This document shows positions 43,290 through 53,515 of a stretch of 64,000 bases of DNA, in pieces. This DNA comes from Chitinophaga horti. Its GTDB lineage: Bacteria > Bacteroidota > Bacteroidia > Chitinophagales > Chitinophagaceae. Where the stretch lies: positions 3,720,001-3,784,000 of the forward strand of contig NZ_CP107006.1 in assembly GCF_022867795.2 (NCBI RefSeq), given 5' to 3'. A program made the position numbers and the translations under genes. Position 1 is the stretch's first letter. Each line of letters opens with the position of its first letter. The notes beneath the pieces are model-generated. The model made no database searches and had not been told where the DNA came from. It worked only from the letters and a program-made list of their open reading frames with translations.

Positions 43290-45500
43290 TTATCTTCTTT
43301 TCCTATATAGCAACAAGCCTGCCGCAAACAACAACAACGTACCAGGAATTAACCCAAAGAATATAATCCGCATAGTGAGAATCCCCTTATCATCGCTGTC
43401 AATTACATCTTTAGAACGAATAGCCCCCGTATTCACCGGGAAATCTCCGTACGTAAACCAGCGAAACGCTTCGGTAATCAACTGCTGGTTCCAGTTGTAA
43501 GGCTTACGCCGCGCCAGTTCGCTCGAACTCATGAAGTCGGCATCGCCGCTTACGATGATGCGTTGCTCCTTGCCATTTACAGTACGCGAGGCCGCCACCA
43601 CCAGTGCTGACTTATTTTTAGCCTCCACCAATGGAACGGTATTAAAACCCAAAGAATCTCCGTACGCCAGCGGAATAGCGCCCACCATCGACACTACGCC
43701 ATTATCAGCCTTGTAACCGCCGAGTTTCGGCGCAATGCTGCCCGCACTATCAGCAAACCTGGCGAGGATGAAATCCGGCGCATAATCGCGACTTTCTTCC
43801 AATATCACGGAGTCACCGGGATGGATGTCGATCTGTGCCAGCAATGGCTTCACGATCTCCTGCGATCCCGGTTCGGTGATGATGAAGAGGTTTCGGCCGC
43901 TGGCCACATATGCAGTCAGCCTAGCTTGCGCTTCGGGAGTAAAGGCGGTTTTAGGGTCGGCAATGACCAATACATTTGTGGAGGCGGGGATGTCTTGCTG
44001 TGCAAGGTTCACGGTATCCACGTTGAAGCCCTGGTTAATGAGCGCGCCCCTGAAAGCCAATTCGTTTACGAAGGTGCGAAACTCCGCGTCGCCGGCTTTG
44101 GTAATACTGCGTTCGCCGTTACCGCGAACGAAGGTTACTGAAGGGATTTCGGCAGGTGTGATCAATCGCTTTAAGGCTGCGGTAAACTCCTGTTCGCCGG
44201 GATAAATGCGGATGTCGTTATAGTAACGGAGAAAGGTTTTCTTTTCTCCGTACTCGAGCAGCCGCACCAGGCGGTTTTCTTCGGGGTTCAGGTCCACGAG
44301 CTTGCGCACTTCTTCGGGCTTCAGCACTTTTTTGTAATCGAGGTCCTGGATGTCGGCTACTTTTTTTGCAATAGCAGCATCGCTTTCGCCGGGGTAATTT
44401 TTATACAGGCCTTCGTTATTGGAGAAGTCGTAGTAGTACACGTACTTCATTTCCATATCGGGCATGAAGCGGCGGTAGGGCGTCAGTATCCTTTCGTCTT
44501 CGCTTTTCTTTTCGGGGGCGCCCAGGTAGTAGTTGTTATCCAGTATGTTCACATAGGTAGTCACTTTCAGCGGATGTTCCATCTTGCTGATCAACGCGCG
44601 GCTTTGAGCGCCAAGGGTGTGGGTTTTCGTGGCCGTCATATCCACGTAACCGGTAAGGGATGGAATGGTACTGATGTAAGCAATGACAAAACAAAGGGCG
44701 ACTAGTCCGAAGTAACGCACGGTGCGGACTGCTGCTGGCCTGGCTTCGCGCTGGTCCTGCAATCGCATGGTGGTAATGGCTAAAAAGAAGCCGATCACGA
44801 TCAGGAAGTAAACAATGTCCTGTGTGCTGATCAGGCCGAAAATAAATTGCTCGGTCCTGCCGGCAATAGAGATAAAATAGGTGATGTGACGTACGGTATC
44901 GTTACCCTGGAACAGTCCACCAACGAAGTTCAAACCCGCCAATACGGCCAGTGTACTGATCGCAGCCACTACCTGGTAGGTGGTGAGTGAACTCATAAAC
45001 AGACCGATAGCGGAATAGGCACAAATGAGCAAGTACAGACCTGTCGCGCCGGAAACCAGGAACACCCAATCGATATTGGTAATGAAAAAAGAACCGGCTA
45101 TGGCATACAGACAAATAATTACGAGCAGCAACGCGCCGTAACCCATCATGGCCACGTATTTACCCAATACAATATCTCTTACTTTGATGGGAGAAGAGAG
45201 CAACAGTTTAATGGAACCGCTGTGCATCTCACGGCTGATCAGCCCCATGGTGAGCAGTGGAATATAGAAGTACAGGGTGCTTTTCACACCGGGATAAAAC
45301 CCTTCCTGTAAGCCTGCGTAGATCATGGCGGTGACATCGGAAAAGTGATTCCCCATTCTTTGGGCGCGACCGATCATCTGGATATAATGGAGGAAGTTAA
45401 CACCGATCTGTATGGGAAACACGATCAGTATGAGCCAGGCCACAGGCGAATGAAACAGGAGGCTTAGCTCCTGGCGGGCTATTCTGAATATTACTTTCAT
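43290..45500 (-). CDS. ABC permease of the GldF-GldG fusion type
   Basis: 736 residues. The first 260 form an ABC-2-type permease with about six membrane helices (GldF-like). A large extracytoplasmic region (about 290-690) follows, with the GldG/ABC_transp_aux pattern (V-L-V-I-A-D-P-K-T-A-F, I-I-V-S-G-D-A-D-F-M-S-S), ending in a final membrane helix (about 708-730). GldF and GldG are separate proteins in gliding Flavobacterium; fused forms are common relatives with unproven export substrates. Its ATG overlaps the ATPase gene stop by four bases. Confidence 0.88.
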   Translation of the reverse strand: MKVIFRIARQELSLLFHSPVAWLILIVFPIQIGVNFLHYIQMIGRAQRMGNHFSDVTAMIYAGLQEGFYPGVKSTLYFYIPLLTMGLISREMHSGSIKLLLSSPIKVRDIVLGKYVAMMGYGALLLVIICLYAIAGSFFITNIDWVFLVSGATGLYLLICAYSAIGLFMSSLTTYQVVAAISTLAVLAGLNFVGGLFQGNDTVRHITYFISIAGRTEQFIFGLISTQDIVYFLIVIGFFLAITTMRLQDQREARPAAVRTVRYFGLVALCFVIAYISTIPSLTGYVDMTATKTHTLGAQSRALISKMEHPLKVTTYVNILDNNYYLGAPEKKSEDERILTPYRRFMPDMEMKYVYYYDFSNNEGLYKNYPGESDAAIAKKVADIQDLDYKKVLKPEEVRKLVDLNPEENRLVRLLEYGEKKTFLRYYNDIRIYPGEQEFTAALKRLITPAEIPSVTFVRGNGERSITKAGDAEFRTFVNELAFRGALINQGFNVDTVNLAQQDIPASTNVLVIADPKTAFTPEAQARLTAYVASGRNLFIITEPGSQEIVKPLLAQIDIHPGDSVILEESRDYAPDFILARFADSAGSIAPKLGGYKADNGVVSMVGAIPLAYGDSLGFNTVPLVEAKNKSALVVAASRTVNGKEQRIIVSGDADFMSSSELARRKPYNWNQQLITEAFRWFTYGDFPVNTGAIRSKDVIDSDDKGILTMRIIFFGLIPGTLLLFAAGLLLYRKRR

Positions 45501-46441
45501 TTTTGTTCGGTGTGTTTAAATGTTTTGTTGGATAACTGGGCAAAAATGGCATCCAGTGAGCTCTTCTCCAGGGTGATCTCTTTCAGCCGCCATTTGCGCT
45601 GAACGCTGGTTTCCACGATGGTTTCGGCAATATCGGCGGCTACTTCAAAGCGCACGCGAACGGTTTTATCCGACAGGTAGGTCACTTCTTTGATGCCTTT
45701 GATCGAACGTAATTCCTCGGCTGGCGGCGGGTTTTCCATGGTGGCCACAAAACTATCGGGCTCTATGTAGTTGTTAAAGGTGTCCATGGTGTCTTTAAAC
45801 ACGATCTTTCCCCCCTCGATCATAATAATATCCTCGCAGGTTGCCTGTATCTCCGACAAAATATGCGATGAAAATATCACTGACCTATCTGCCGCAATCT
45901 CTTTGATCAATTGACGCACTTCCAGTATCTGGTTAGGGTCAAGGCCGTTAGTCGGTTCGTCCAGTACGACCAGCAAAGGGCGATGAATAATGGCCTGTGC
46001 GATGCCCACACGCTGACGATAACCGCCGGACAAATTCCCGATCAACCGGTTAGAGAAGTGTGCTACGCCGCAACGTTCTTTCACGGTATCCACAGCTGCT
46101 TTGATCTTACTTTTCTCGATCAGGCGCAAATGCGCGCAATAGGTAAGATATTCGTCCACGGTTTGTTCCAGGTAAAGCGGCGCGTTCTGTGGCAAAAAGC
46201 CGATCCGCTTTTTCGCTTCCTCCGGCTGCTCGCGCATGTCAATACCCTCTATCAGCACGCGGCCGCGGGTCTGGCTCAGCACACCGCACAAAATGTTCAT
46301 GGTAGTAGATTTACCGGCGCCATTGGAGCCAAGTAATCCGACTATACCGTTCCTGTTGATCTCGAAGCTGATATTCTGCACCGCCCAGTCTTTACTATAG
46401 CGGTGGTACAGCCCTTCGATTTTTACGATATTATCTTGCAT
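45497..46441 (-). CDS. ABC transporter ATP-binding protein, GldA-like
   Basis: 314 residues. Walker A G-S-N-G-A-G-K-S-T (about 38-46), signature L-S-G-G-Y-R-Q-R-V, Walker B L-V-V-L-D-E-P-T-N-G-L-D-P and a C-terminal regulatory extension (about 225-310) as in GldA and other ABC-2 ATPases. It pairs with the GldF-GldG-type permease downstream. It follows the unit 2 SusD gene by 81 bases; the hairpin in that gap could reduce but not necessarily stop read-through. Confidence 0.93.
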   Translation of the reverse strand: MQDNIVKIEGLYHRYSKDWAVQNISFEINRNGIVGLLGSNGAGKSTTMNILCGVLSQTRGRVLIEGIDMREQPEEAKKRIGFLPQNAPLYLEQTVDEYLTYCAHLRLIEKSKIKAAVDTVKERCGVAHFSNRLIGNLSGGYRQRVGIAQAIIHRPLLVVLDEPTNGLDPNQILEVRQLIKEIAADRSVIFSSHILSEIQATCEDIIMIEGGKIVFKDTMDTFNNYIEPDSFVATMENPPPAEELRSIKGIKEVTYLSDKTVRVRFEVAADIAETIVETSVQRKWRLKEITLEKSSLDAIFAQLSNKTFKHTEQK

Positions 46442-46470
46442 TGTTAGAATGATTACGCAATAGGAGGTGA

Positions 46471-46497
46471 ATGGTGCTGGCGTTATACCAGCACCAT
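46471..46497. repeat. Intergenic hairpin between SusD (unit 2) and the ABC genes
   Basis: ATGGTGCTGG (46471-46480) and CCAGCACCAT (46488-46497) are a perfect 10-bp stem with a 7-base loop. There is no T run downstream on the minus strand, so it may be an RNA-processing or attenuating hairpin rather than a true terminator. Confidence 0.55.
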
Positions 46498-46522
46498 ACC
46501 AGGCATATGGCTGATTTTTATT

Positions 46523-47953
46523 TTATGGATTTAGCTGCCAGTCCGGGTTAAACACGGTCGCGTTAGGCCACAGTTGACGCAGGTATTTATCGCTGTTCGG
46601 CTGCAATTCGTACTCAGTGCCTTCCGCTGTATGCTTCACGGTTTTCTGGAAACGGGTCTCTTTGTTCAGGCGTTTCATATCGATCACACGCATGTTGGTG
46701 AAAGCAAGTTCGCGCCTTCTTTCTTCCAGCACGAAACGTAATACCTGTTCATTATTATTACCGAAATCGGCCGCCGTAAACGCTTTGTAGGCAGCAGGCG
46801 TAATCCTGTGCTCGCGCAGCTTATTTATATCTGCCAGCGCCTCGTTCTTAAGGCCTTCGCGGGCATTACATTCGGCGCGTACGAGGTACATCTCGGGCAC
46901 ATTGAGATAATTGTTATAGAAATCGCCACGGAGGTAAATTTTTACTTTATAGCGATTCATATAGTTGAAAGGTGGCGCTGGCGGCCAGCCGTCGGCGTAG
47001 TACAGCGTCCAGCGTTTGTCGTCGTTGGTAAACAGGGCGCTCAATTCCGGCGAGGCGCATACGTCCATCGCCAAACCAAAGGGGCGCAGGAAGTGGCGGG
47101 CCACAATGCTCTCCGGGTTACGCTGCCCGTCCGGAATATCCGTCCAGCCCAGCGGTGCCCCCGGTACGTTCGGGAAGGGACCAGGAATAAGTATCTTATA
47201 CTCGTTCATATTCTTAAGCGTTCCCTGTAAGGCAATGGCTTCATTCGCATTGCTGCGGGCATTTTCATAATCGCCCATAAACAGGTAAGCCCTCGCCAAG
47301 ACCGCATATCCACCGGCTTTCGAAGCCCGGAATTTGGTGAGTTTATTTTTGAGGGGCAAATCCTTTAACGCTTCAGTAGCATCCTTGATCACCTGTTCGT
47401 ACACTTCGGCCACGGTATTGCGATCGAATTTTGCATTGATATCGGCCTCCAGCGCCAAAGGCACACCTGGCATCGTAGCGGCCTTCGCTGCATCGTAGTG
47501 ATGCGCGTACACGTTCACCAGCAGCAAATGTTCCATCGCGCGATGCAGCAACGCCTCTGCACGCACGGCTTTCTTATTGGCTTCCGTACCTTCCGTCGCA
47601 TCCATGATATTGTTGATAATGGTATTGTAGTAGAAGATGCGTTTATAGCCTTCGCTCCACAGGAAATCATTTGCACCCTGGTCGTACGGGTTGGTATTGA
47701 AGGTATAGATCCGGCGGCCGTGCAGCTGTTGTTTCGAATACAGGTTGCCCGGCTCCCCTTCCGGCAGAAAGGCATCGTCGCTCTGAAGATCCCAGAAGTA
47801 ATCGCCAAAGTTCACCGTGGTACCGGAGTTGAGCATATTCTCAAAATCGGCGGTGGTCGTCGGAATAAATTTATCTTTCGGTTGAATATCCAGGAATTTG
47901 TCGCAGCCGGTAAGTGCAACGATACTAATGATATATAAAGTTAGTTTCTTCAT
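46523..47953 (-). CDS. SusD/RagB-family outer-membrane lipoprotein (unit 2)
   Basis: 476 residues with the lipobox V-A-L-T-G-C-D-K (Cys16), then F-L-D-I-Q-P-K-D-K and TPR-like helices with A-E-A-L-L-H-R-A-M-E-H-L-L-L-V-N-V-Y. The conserved C-terminal motif is E-E-R-R-R-E-L-A-F-T-N-M-R-V-I-D-M-K-R. It begins 11 bases after the SusC stop and acts as its surface lipoprotein lid. Substrate unknown. Confidence 0.94.
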   Translation of the reverse strand: MKKLTLYIISIVALTGCDKFLDIQPKDKFIPTTTADFENMLNSGTTVNFGDYFWDLQSDDAFLPEGEPGNLYSKQQLHGRRIYTFNTNPYDQGANDFLWSEGYKRIFYYNTIINNIMDATEGTEANKKAVRAEALLHRAMEHLLLVNVYAHHYDAAKAATMPGVPLALEADINAKFDRNTVAEVYEQVIKDATEALKDLPLKNKLTKFRASKAGGYAVLARAYLFMGDYENARSNANEAIALQGTLKNMNEYKILIPGPFPNVPGAPLGWTDIPDGQRNPESIVARHFLRPFGLAMDVCASPELSALFTNDDKRWTLYYADGWPPAPPFNYMNRYKVKIYLRGDFYNNYLNVPEMYLVRAECNAREGLKNEALADINKLREHRITPAAYKAFTAADFGNNNEQVLRFVLEERRRELAFTNMRVIDMKRLNKETRFQKTVKHTAEGTEYELQPNSDKYLRQLWPNATVFNPDWQLNP

Positions 47954-47964
47954 GATTCCTCGTT

Positions 47965-50900
47965 TTAGAAAGTGATATCAATACCTGTCATGAATACGCG
48001 GGTTACGGGCAGCAGTCTTTCCGCGTACTGACCAGCGTGATAATATGCTTCAGGATCTATACCCGCATCGTTCCTGAACCAGGCGAACGGATTTTGCACC
48101 TGCAAGGTGAGTTTCGCGTTCTGCAGTTTCTTTTGTCCGGGTAACAGCGGCGCAAAGTTGTAACCAAGGGCGATGTCGCGCACTTTGATGTAATCGCCTT
48201 TCAACACGTTGTTGTTTCCGGCATAATGCAGCAGCGTGTAGTACGTGCCGCCATTACCTTTGATATCCGGAGCGGGCATCATGCCAGGTATTTTCTCGTC
48301 ACCAGGCTGGCGCCAGAAGTTAGCCGAACGGCGGTCGGTATTGCGGGGCGGGAAGTTGTTGGAAATAGCTGGCACCACATCACGGATCACATTGCCGCCA
48401 TTGCCGATCAACATGACGTTGAGCGAAAACTGCCTGTAGCTGAAGCTGTTCGTAAAACCCGCAGTATACTTGGGACGAAGTGTACCACTATATTCCAGCG
48501 CGTTGATATCGGTCATGTTGGCCACAATATTGCCATTCTGATCATAGTTTTTCACGAGGGTGCCTTTCGCATCGTATACCATTACAGACCCATTGGTCGG
48601 ATCGAGTCCGCCATATTTGAAGCTGAATACAGCATCCATTGGGTAACCAATGCGGTTTACGCCATAACCTTGTGTGAGCACATAGATGTTTGCATCCTTG
48701 ATATTGATTTCCGTCATTTTGTTTTTATTGAAACTCAATGACAGTGTGCTGCTCCAATTGAAATTTTTATCGACGATGTTCGCGGTGTTCAGCGATAGTT
48801 CCACGCCTTTGTTATTCAGGCTACCGTAGTTGATCAGCGCACTTGGGAAGGCGTTCGTGGGATCGATCATTTTCTCTCCCAACAGATCAGATGTTTTGCG
48901 GATGTAGTAATCCAGCGATCCGGAGATGCGGTTCTTCAGGAAACCGAAATCGATACCAATGTTCGTAGTTGCTGTTTTTTCCCAACGCAGCAGTTTGTTA
49001 GGCGGGAGGATAATATCTGTGGCTGCGGCTTCGGCCTCCGAAAAGAAGGTGGTACGCGCCTGCAGGTAGGGGCCTACTGTACGGGCTACCGTGCCACCTA
49101 AACCGTAGGTGGAGCGAATAGTCAGATTACTTAACCAGGTCACGTCTTTCATGAAATCCTCTTCGGTCAATCGCCAGCTTCCGCCAACGCTCCAGACTGG
49201 AAGGTAGCGGTAACGGGGATCTGTGCCGAAAAGGTTTGAATTATCTACACGTACGCTTCCGGTAACGTTGTACTTTCCATTGTAGGTGTATCCGGCATTT
49301 GCATAAGCCGATATGTAACGATCTTCCTCTTCTGTGAAATTATTGTATCGGTTAAACTGGAGCATGAAATCACTGCCGAGTGATTGCGTGCCTTTCAGGT
49401 TGCCCAGCGCTACTTCATCTACCGGTGAAAATACAAGATTGTTATCGTTATAGCCCATCTTAAACACCGTGGTGGCTTTGTTCTGAATAGCACGTGCTTC
49501 AAAGCCTGCCAGTGCAGTCACCTGGTGCTGCATACCAAAGCGCCGGTCGAAGTTAAGCTGCGCACGCGCGGTGTATGATCTTGAATTGTAACGGTTTTCA
49601 TAGAGTTGTCCACCGTCGGGCACATTTTTGATGAGTTCATTATTGATCAGCTGCGCAGCGTCGTTGATCATATTTTTAACGTAGTACGAATTGCCGTTGT
49701 AGTATTCCTTTGTAAGACCAGCACCACGTTCAGTCTGGTACTTCAGGTCGAGCGATAGACCTTTGATAATTCTTGCTGTAAAACCGCCCTGTAACCGGAA
49801 GTAGTTGGAAGCGTAAGAAAGGTCCTGGTTATCGAGTTCCTGCAAGTGATTAAACGTTTCATCATAAAGACCCACACTCTTCAACCGCTCTATTTCGTAA
49901 GCCGATTTCAGTTTGGTATAGGCGGCAGGGCTACCATCAGGATTTTGAAGGATTTCGTAAGGCATGTTGAAGTAAAGTCGATCCGGCGTTTCGCGGATAA
50001 AACTTCCTTTGCGGATATTCGTATGCGCACCTACTTCTGCATCCAACCATTTAAACACTTTCATTTTATCGCGCAGTGTTACGTTCACATCCGAGGAGCC
50101 TGTCTTCAAAGCATATTCATTTGCCCCGGTGAAGTTCATCGCCAGGTTGTACTGGTGAATATCGTTGCCACCACTGGCGGAAAACGCATGACGTTGTCTT
50201 ACGCGGTTGCGCATATAGAGGTCCTGCACTTGCTTCAAACCATCCTGACCTTTCAACCGGTTCAACGTTTCGTCGAGTTCGGCCTGCGTGATCTGCCCCT
50301 GTTCATGCTGATACAATGCCTCGAGCGCCTGGTGCTGACCTGTACGGCGCAGCAGCTCGCTATAAGAAGGATGCCATATGTTGAACAACTCCTGTTGCAG
50401 TTCCACCATGCCTTTCGAATCGAACAGGTTCATATAATCGGCATCTGGTTTGGGAGAGATGAACACCGTGCTGCTGAAGTTCACCGTCTGCTTACGACTG
50501 CTGCCGTAACGGGTGGTGATGGAAATAACGCCATTGGCTGCACGTGTTCCGTAAATAGACGTGGCCGCGGCATCCTTCATCACGGTCACATTCACCACAT
50601 CGGCCGGGTTTAGATAGTTAAGATCGCCCTCATACGGAAAGCCATCCACCACATACAGCGGACTTCTCGTACCATATAAAGTGGAAAGACCACGAATATT
50701 CACCGCACCGTTCTGCATAAACAGCCCCGGCACCGTGCCTTCCAGCCTTTCCAGGATATTGGTTTCCATCCTGGCATTCAACGTTGCTTCTGTCACTACG
50801 CCGAAAGCGCCGGTAGCCCGTTCTTTCGGTATATTCTGGTAACCAGTATTGGCGGTTACATTCAACTCTGTTAAGCTGGATGACATGGCAGATAATACCA

Positions 50901-51507
50901 CATTACCCACCGTACCAGCTTGCAGCATGGCAGCAGTCACCGTAATTTCTTTAGGTTGATAACCGATGAAACTAATACGGATCACATTACCAACGTTAAC
51001 CGGCAGCGTAAAAGTGCCCTGCAAATCGGTAATGGCAGAACGCCCGCCACCTACTATGGAGACCGTTGCACCAATGAGCGGAACGGCCAGACTGTCTGTC
51101 ACACGGCCGGCTACAGATGTTGCTACGACCGCCACTGCAGCATCGTTTTTGCTGTAGAGGAAAATCGTATTATCTGTAATCCTGTAGTTAAATGGCTGAT
51201 CTTTCATGATCAAGTCCAGGAAACTGAGCAGCGGCATATTTTGCACCGATGCGGAAACGGTGCCTGCCTTTTGCAGCAGTTCCGACTTTCCCCATACTAC
51301 AAAACCTGTTTGCTGCTTAATAGAAGCAAACACTTTTTTCATCGGCACCGATCTTCCTGAAAAGGAAATCGACTGCGAGTACGTACTGGCCGATACATGT
51401 ACACAAATGGCTAGAAGGAGAACACTGGTAAGTTTCATAATCCGAAGGATTTTGGTTGGCAGCCGGCATGGCAATTCCTCACGGCTCCAGTAAGCAGTTT
51501 TTTGCAT
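47965..51507 (-). CDS. SusC/RagA-type TonB-linked outer-membrane receptor with STN domain (unit 2)
   Basis: 1180 residues. A leader with basic N-terminus and signal peptide (to about 45, T-Y-S-Q) is followed by an STN domain (about 55-115), a carboxypeptidase-regulatory domain (about 130-215, V-A-G-R-V-T-D-S-L-A-V-P-L-I-G-A), a plug (about 230-330, with T-S-I-Y-G-T-R-A-A-N-G-V-I-S-I) and a barrel ending V-F-M-T-G-I-D-I-T-F. The STN domain signals to the FecR protein encoded just upstream. It is the larger member of the unit 2 SusC-SusD pair. Confidence 0.95.
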   Translation of the reverse strand: MQKTAYWSREELPCRLPTKILRIMKLTSVLLLAICVHVSASTYSQSISFSGRSVPMKKVFASIKQQTGFVVWGKSELLQKAGTVSASVQNMPLLSFLDLIMKDQPFNYRITDNTIFLYSKNDAAVAVVATSVAGRVTDSLAVPLIGATVSIVGGGRSAITDLQGTFTLPVNVGNVIRISFIGYQPKEITVTAAMLQAGTVGNVVLSAMSSSLTELNVTANTGYQNIPKERATGAFGVVTEATLNARMETNILERLEGTVPGLFMQNGAVNIRGLSTLYGTRSPLYVVDGFPYEGDLNYLNPADVVNVTVMKDAAATSIYGTRAANGVISITTRYGSSRKQTVNFSSTVFISPKPDADYMNLFDSKGMVELQQELFNIWHPSYSELLRRTGQHQALEALYQHEQGQITQAELDETLNRLKGQDGLKQVQDLYMRNRVRQRHAFSASGGNDIHQYNLAMNFTGANEYALKTGSSDVNVTLRDKMKVFKWLDAEVGAHTNIRKGSFIRETPDRLYFNMPYEILQNPDGSPAAYTKLKSAYEIERLKSVGLYDETFNHLQELDNQDLSYASNYFRLQGGFTARIIKGLSLDLKYQTERGAGLTKEYYNGNSYYVKNMINDAAQLINNELIKNVPDGGQLYENRYNSRSYTARAQLNFDRRFGMQHQVTALAGFEARAIQNKATTVFKMGYNDNNLVFSPVDEVALGNLKGTQSLGSDFMLQFNRYNNFTEEEDRYISAYANAGYTYNGKYNVTGSVRVDNSNLFGTDPRYRYLPVWSVGGSWRLTEEDFMKDVTWLSNLTIRSTYGLGGTVARTVGPYLQARTTFFSEAEAAATDIILPPNKLLRWEKTATTNIGIDFGFLKNRISGSLDYYIRKTSDLLGEKMIDPTNAFPSALINYGSLNNKGVELSLNTANIVDKNFNWSSTLSLSFNKNKMTEINIKDANIYVLTQGYGVNRIGYPMDAVFSFKYGGLDPTNGSVMVYDAKGTLVKNYDQNGNIVANMTDINALEYSGTLRPKYTAGFTNSFSYRQFSLNVMLIGNGGNVIRDVVPAISNNFPPRNTDRRSANFWRQPGDEKIPGMMPAPDIKGNGGTYYTLLHYAGNNNVLKGDYIKVRDIALGYNFAPLLPGQKKLQNAKLTLQVQNPFAWFRNDAGIDPEAYYHAGQYAERLLPVTRVFMTGIDITF

Positions 51508-51579
51508 AGATTTGCAACGTTTGGTTGTTTAAAAAAGGAGGTCTCGAAACCCGTTTTACTACAACCCGACAATTTTTAG

Positions 51580-51601
51580 CGGAAGTGTTAGCGCACTTCC
51601 G
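51580..51601. repeat. Small hairpin between FecR and SusC (unit 2)
   Basis: CGGAAGTG (51580-51587) and CACTTCCG (51594-51601) form an 8-bp stem. The T-rich side lies rightward, against the direction of the flanking genes, so its role is uncertain; it may sit in the SusC leader transcript. Confidence 0.4.
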
Positions 51602-51651
51602 TTTCTATTTCGGACTGGTGATTTTAGTTGATATATACTCGTTTTAAATAA

Positions 51652-52845
51652 TTACGGCATTACGATCAGCCTACGCCCCTCTTCCAGCCTGAAGTGTACA
51701 TCCGAGCGTTCAAGCCCGCTCAGTACGTCCGACAGCTTTAGTTTCCGGCTCATCTCCCCGAAAAACACGACGTCAGGCACATTACCTTCATACACCACTT
51801 CGAGGTCATACCAACGTTCCAACTGGCGCATCATTTCCCTTAGTCCTACCCCATCGAAGTTAAACAAGCCATTCTTCCAGGCGATGGCCTTATCCATGTT
51901 TGTGTTGCTGATAACATTTGTTCCACCTGCGCCGTGCTGCAATTGATCGCCTGGTTTCAGCACCAGCGGCGCTTTACCTGAGGGCGTTACCTTTACAGCA
52001 CCGGTGATCAGGGTGGTATAACTCGTTTGTTCGTTCGCGTAAGCGCTGATATTAAATTGCGTGCCCAGGACCTCTACATCCACCTTGCCGGATACCTTTA
52101 CGATAAAAGGTGACATGGCATTCGTCTGCACATCAAAATAAGCCTCTCCTGAAAACTCCACCGCCCGGTTATTGCCATTAAAAGCCACCGGGAAACGCAG
52201 TGAGCTCTCGGCATTAAGCCACACTTTTGTGCCATCAGGCAGTGTGATGTTGTACGAGCGGCCTTTAGAAGTGGTGATCGTATTGTATTGCGGCTCCGAC
52301 GCGTTTTCAGAGCCGGGCGTGTATTGCAGTCCGTCGTTCTTTAATATTACCGTGGTGCCGTTCTGTTTGGTGAGGATGCCATTGCCCGCACTATCCAACA
52401 CCATTTGCGATCCATCGGCCAGGGTAAGTACCGCGCCAAAGCTGCCCGGTTCCACATCCTGCACGTTCAGAGAAGCCGTCACAGGCATCGGTTGTGTTTG
52501 CCGGCCTTTCAACATCCACACACCTGCGGCCATTACCACCACAGCGGCTGCGGCCCACCACCAGCGGTGCAGGAAGTGTACACGCGGCCGGGGTACGATT
52601 ACCTCGGGATGTGCAGGCAACTTGTCTGCCTTCAGTATCTGGCTGGCCATCTGCATCCACTGCGAGCGGTCGTATGGCGGCAGCTCCTGAGTGGAATGTG
52701 CTTCCAGCCATTCCTCCGCGTCTTCCACACCGGCACCGGGTTCATCGCGGCCTATAAGGACAGACAACTCCTCCAGCTCGGCATCCGTAGCAGTGTTGTT
52801 GGCCAGGCGCTCCAGCAAATATGTTAATCGGGCTTTGTGTTCCAT
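51652..52845 (-). CDS. FecR-family anti-sigma factor (unit 2)
   Basis: 397 residues. The cytoplasmic N-terminal helices (about 1-88) start M-E-H-K-A-R-L-T-Y-L-L-E-R. One membrane helix follows (about 93-110, W-W-W-A-A-A-A-V-V-V-M-A-A-G), then the FecR domain (about 195-290, L-P-D-G-T-K-V-W-L-N-A-E-S-S-L) and the DUF4974 C-terminus (about 318-395). It couples the SusC receptor's STN domain to the ECF sigma factor encoded 97 bases upstream. Confidence 0.93.
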   Translation of the reverse strand: MEHKARLTYLLERLANNTATDAELEELSVLIGRDEPGAGVEDAEEWLEAHSTQELPPYDRSQWMQMASQILKADKLPAHPEVIVPRPRVHFLHRWWWAAAAVVVMAAGVWMLKGRQTQPMPVTASLNVQDVEPGSFGAVLTLADGSQMVLDSAGNGILTKQNGTTVILKNDGLQYTPGSENASEPQYNTITTSKGRSYNITLPDGTKVWLNAESSLRFPVAFNGNNRAVEFSGEAYFDVQTNAMSPFIVKVSGKVDVEVLGTQFNISAYANEQTSYTTLITGAVKVTPSGKAPLVLKPGDQLQHGAGGTNVISNTNMDKAIAWKNGLFNFDGVGLREMMRQLERWYDLEVVYEGNVPDVVFFGEMSRKLKLSDVLSGLERSDVHFRLEEGRRLIVMP

Positions 52846-52942
52846 AATAGTAGTATGAAATGTGATGCACCCCTTCTATACCAGACAATCGGGGAAAGCG
52901 GTGGTACCGAAAAAAGTCAAATTTTTTTTCTGCGGGAGGTGT

Positions 52943-53515
52943 TCATAGTAAAATGTCGAGCAATACCAGGATAAACAGCGGGTAGCCGGCCCTTTGCAGC
53001 GACTCCCGGATATTTTTGAGCGCCATCACCATCAGATTTTTCACCGTGCTGACAGCCAGGCCCATCTGTTCGGCTATCTCATTAATGCTTAAGTGTTGTT
53101 CCCTGCTAAGGCGGTAAATGCGTTGCTGCTTTTCCGGTAATTGTTGTACAGCTTTGTTCACCAGCCCCAGGAGCTGATTAAACTCCAGCATCTCGGCAGC
53201 GGAAGTCGTTTGCAGCGCATCCTGCCCAACAGCGTTTACTACTTTACCATGGATATTTTGCCGGCGAACATAATTGATAGCGAGGAAGAAGCAGATCTTT
53301 TTGATCCATGCCGAGGGCTGGTCCAGCTCCGTAAGCTGGTCGCGGGCGAGCCATACTTTAAGAAAGGTATCCTGCACGAGATCGTGCGCCACGGCCAGAT
53401 CGCCTGTAATGCGAACGGCCAGCGCCTGCAGCCTGGGGGCATACAGCTCCACCAGCTCCCTGAATGCGCTCTCCTCCCCGGCGGCCACACGTTTATACAA
53501 TCCTGGAACATCCAT
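52943..53515 (-). CDS. ECF RNA polymerase sigma factor (unit 2)
   Basis: 190 residues from the ATG at 53515; a TTG at 53533 would add six residues. Region 2 (F-R-E-L-V-E-L-Y-A-P-R-L, L-V-Q-D-T-F-L-K-V-W) and region 4 (L-P-E-K-Q-Q-R-I-Y-R-L, S-I-N-E-I-A-E-Q-M-G-L-A-V-S-T-V-K-N) are intact. A hydrophobic C-terminal tail is present, as in its two paralogs in the window. It is the first gene of the unit 2 regulon. Confidence 0.93.
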   Translation of the reverse strand: MDVPGLYKRVAAGEESAFRELVELYAPRLQALAVRITGDLAVAHDLVQDTFLKVWLARDQLTELDQPSAWIKKICFFLAINYVRRQNIHGKVVNAVGQDALQTTSAAEMLEFNQLLGLVNKAVQQLPEKQQRIYRLSREQHLSINEIAEQMGLAVSTVKNLMVMALKNIRESLQRAGYPLFILVLLDILL

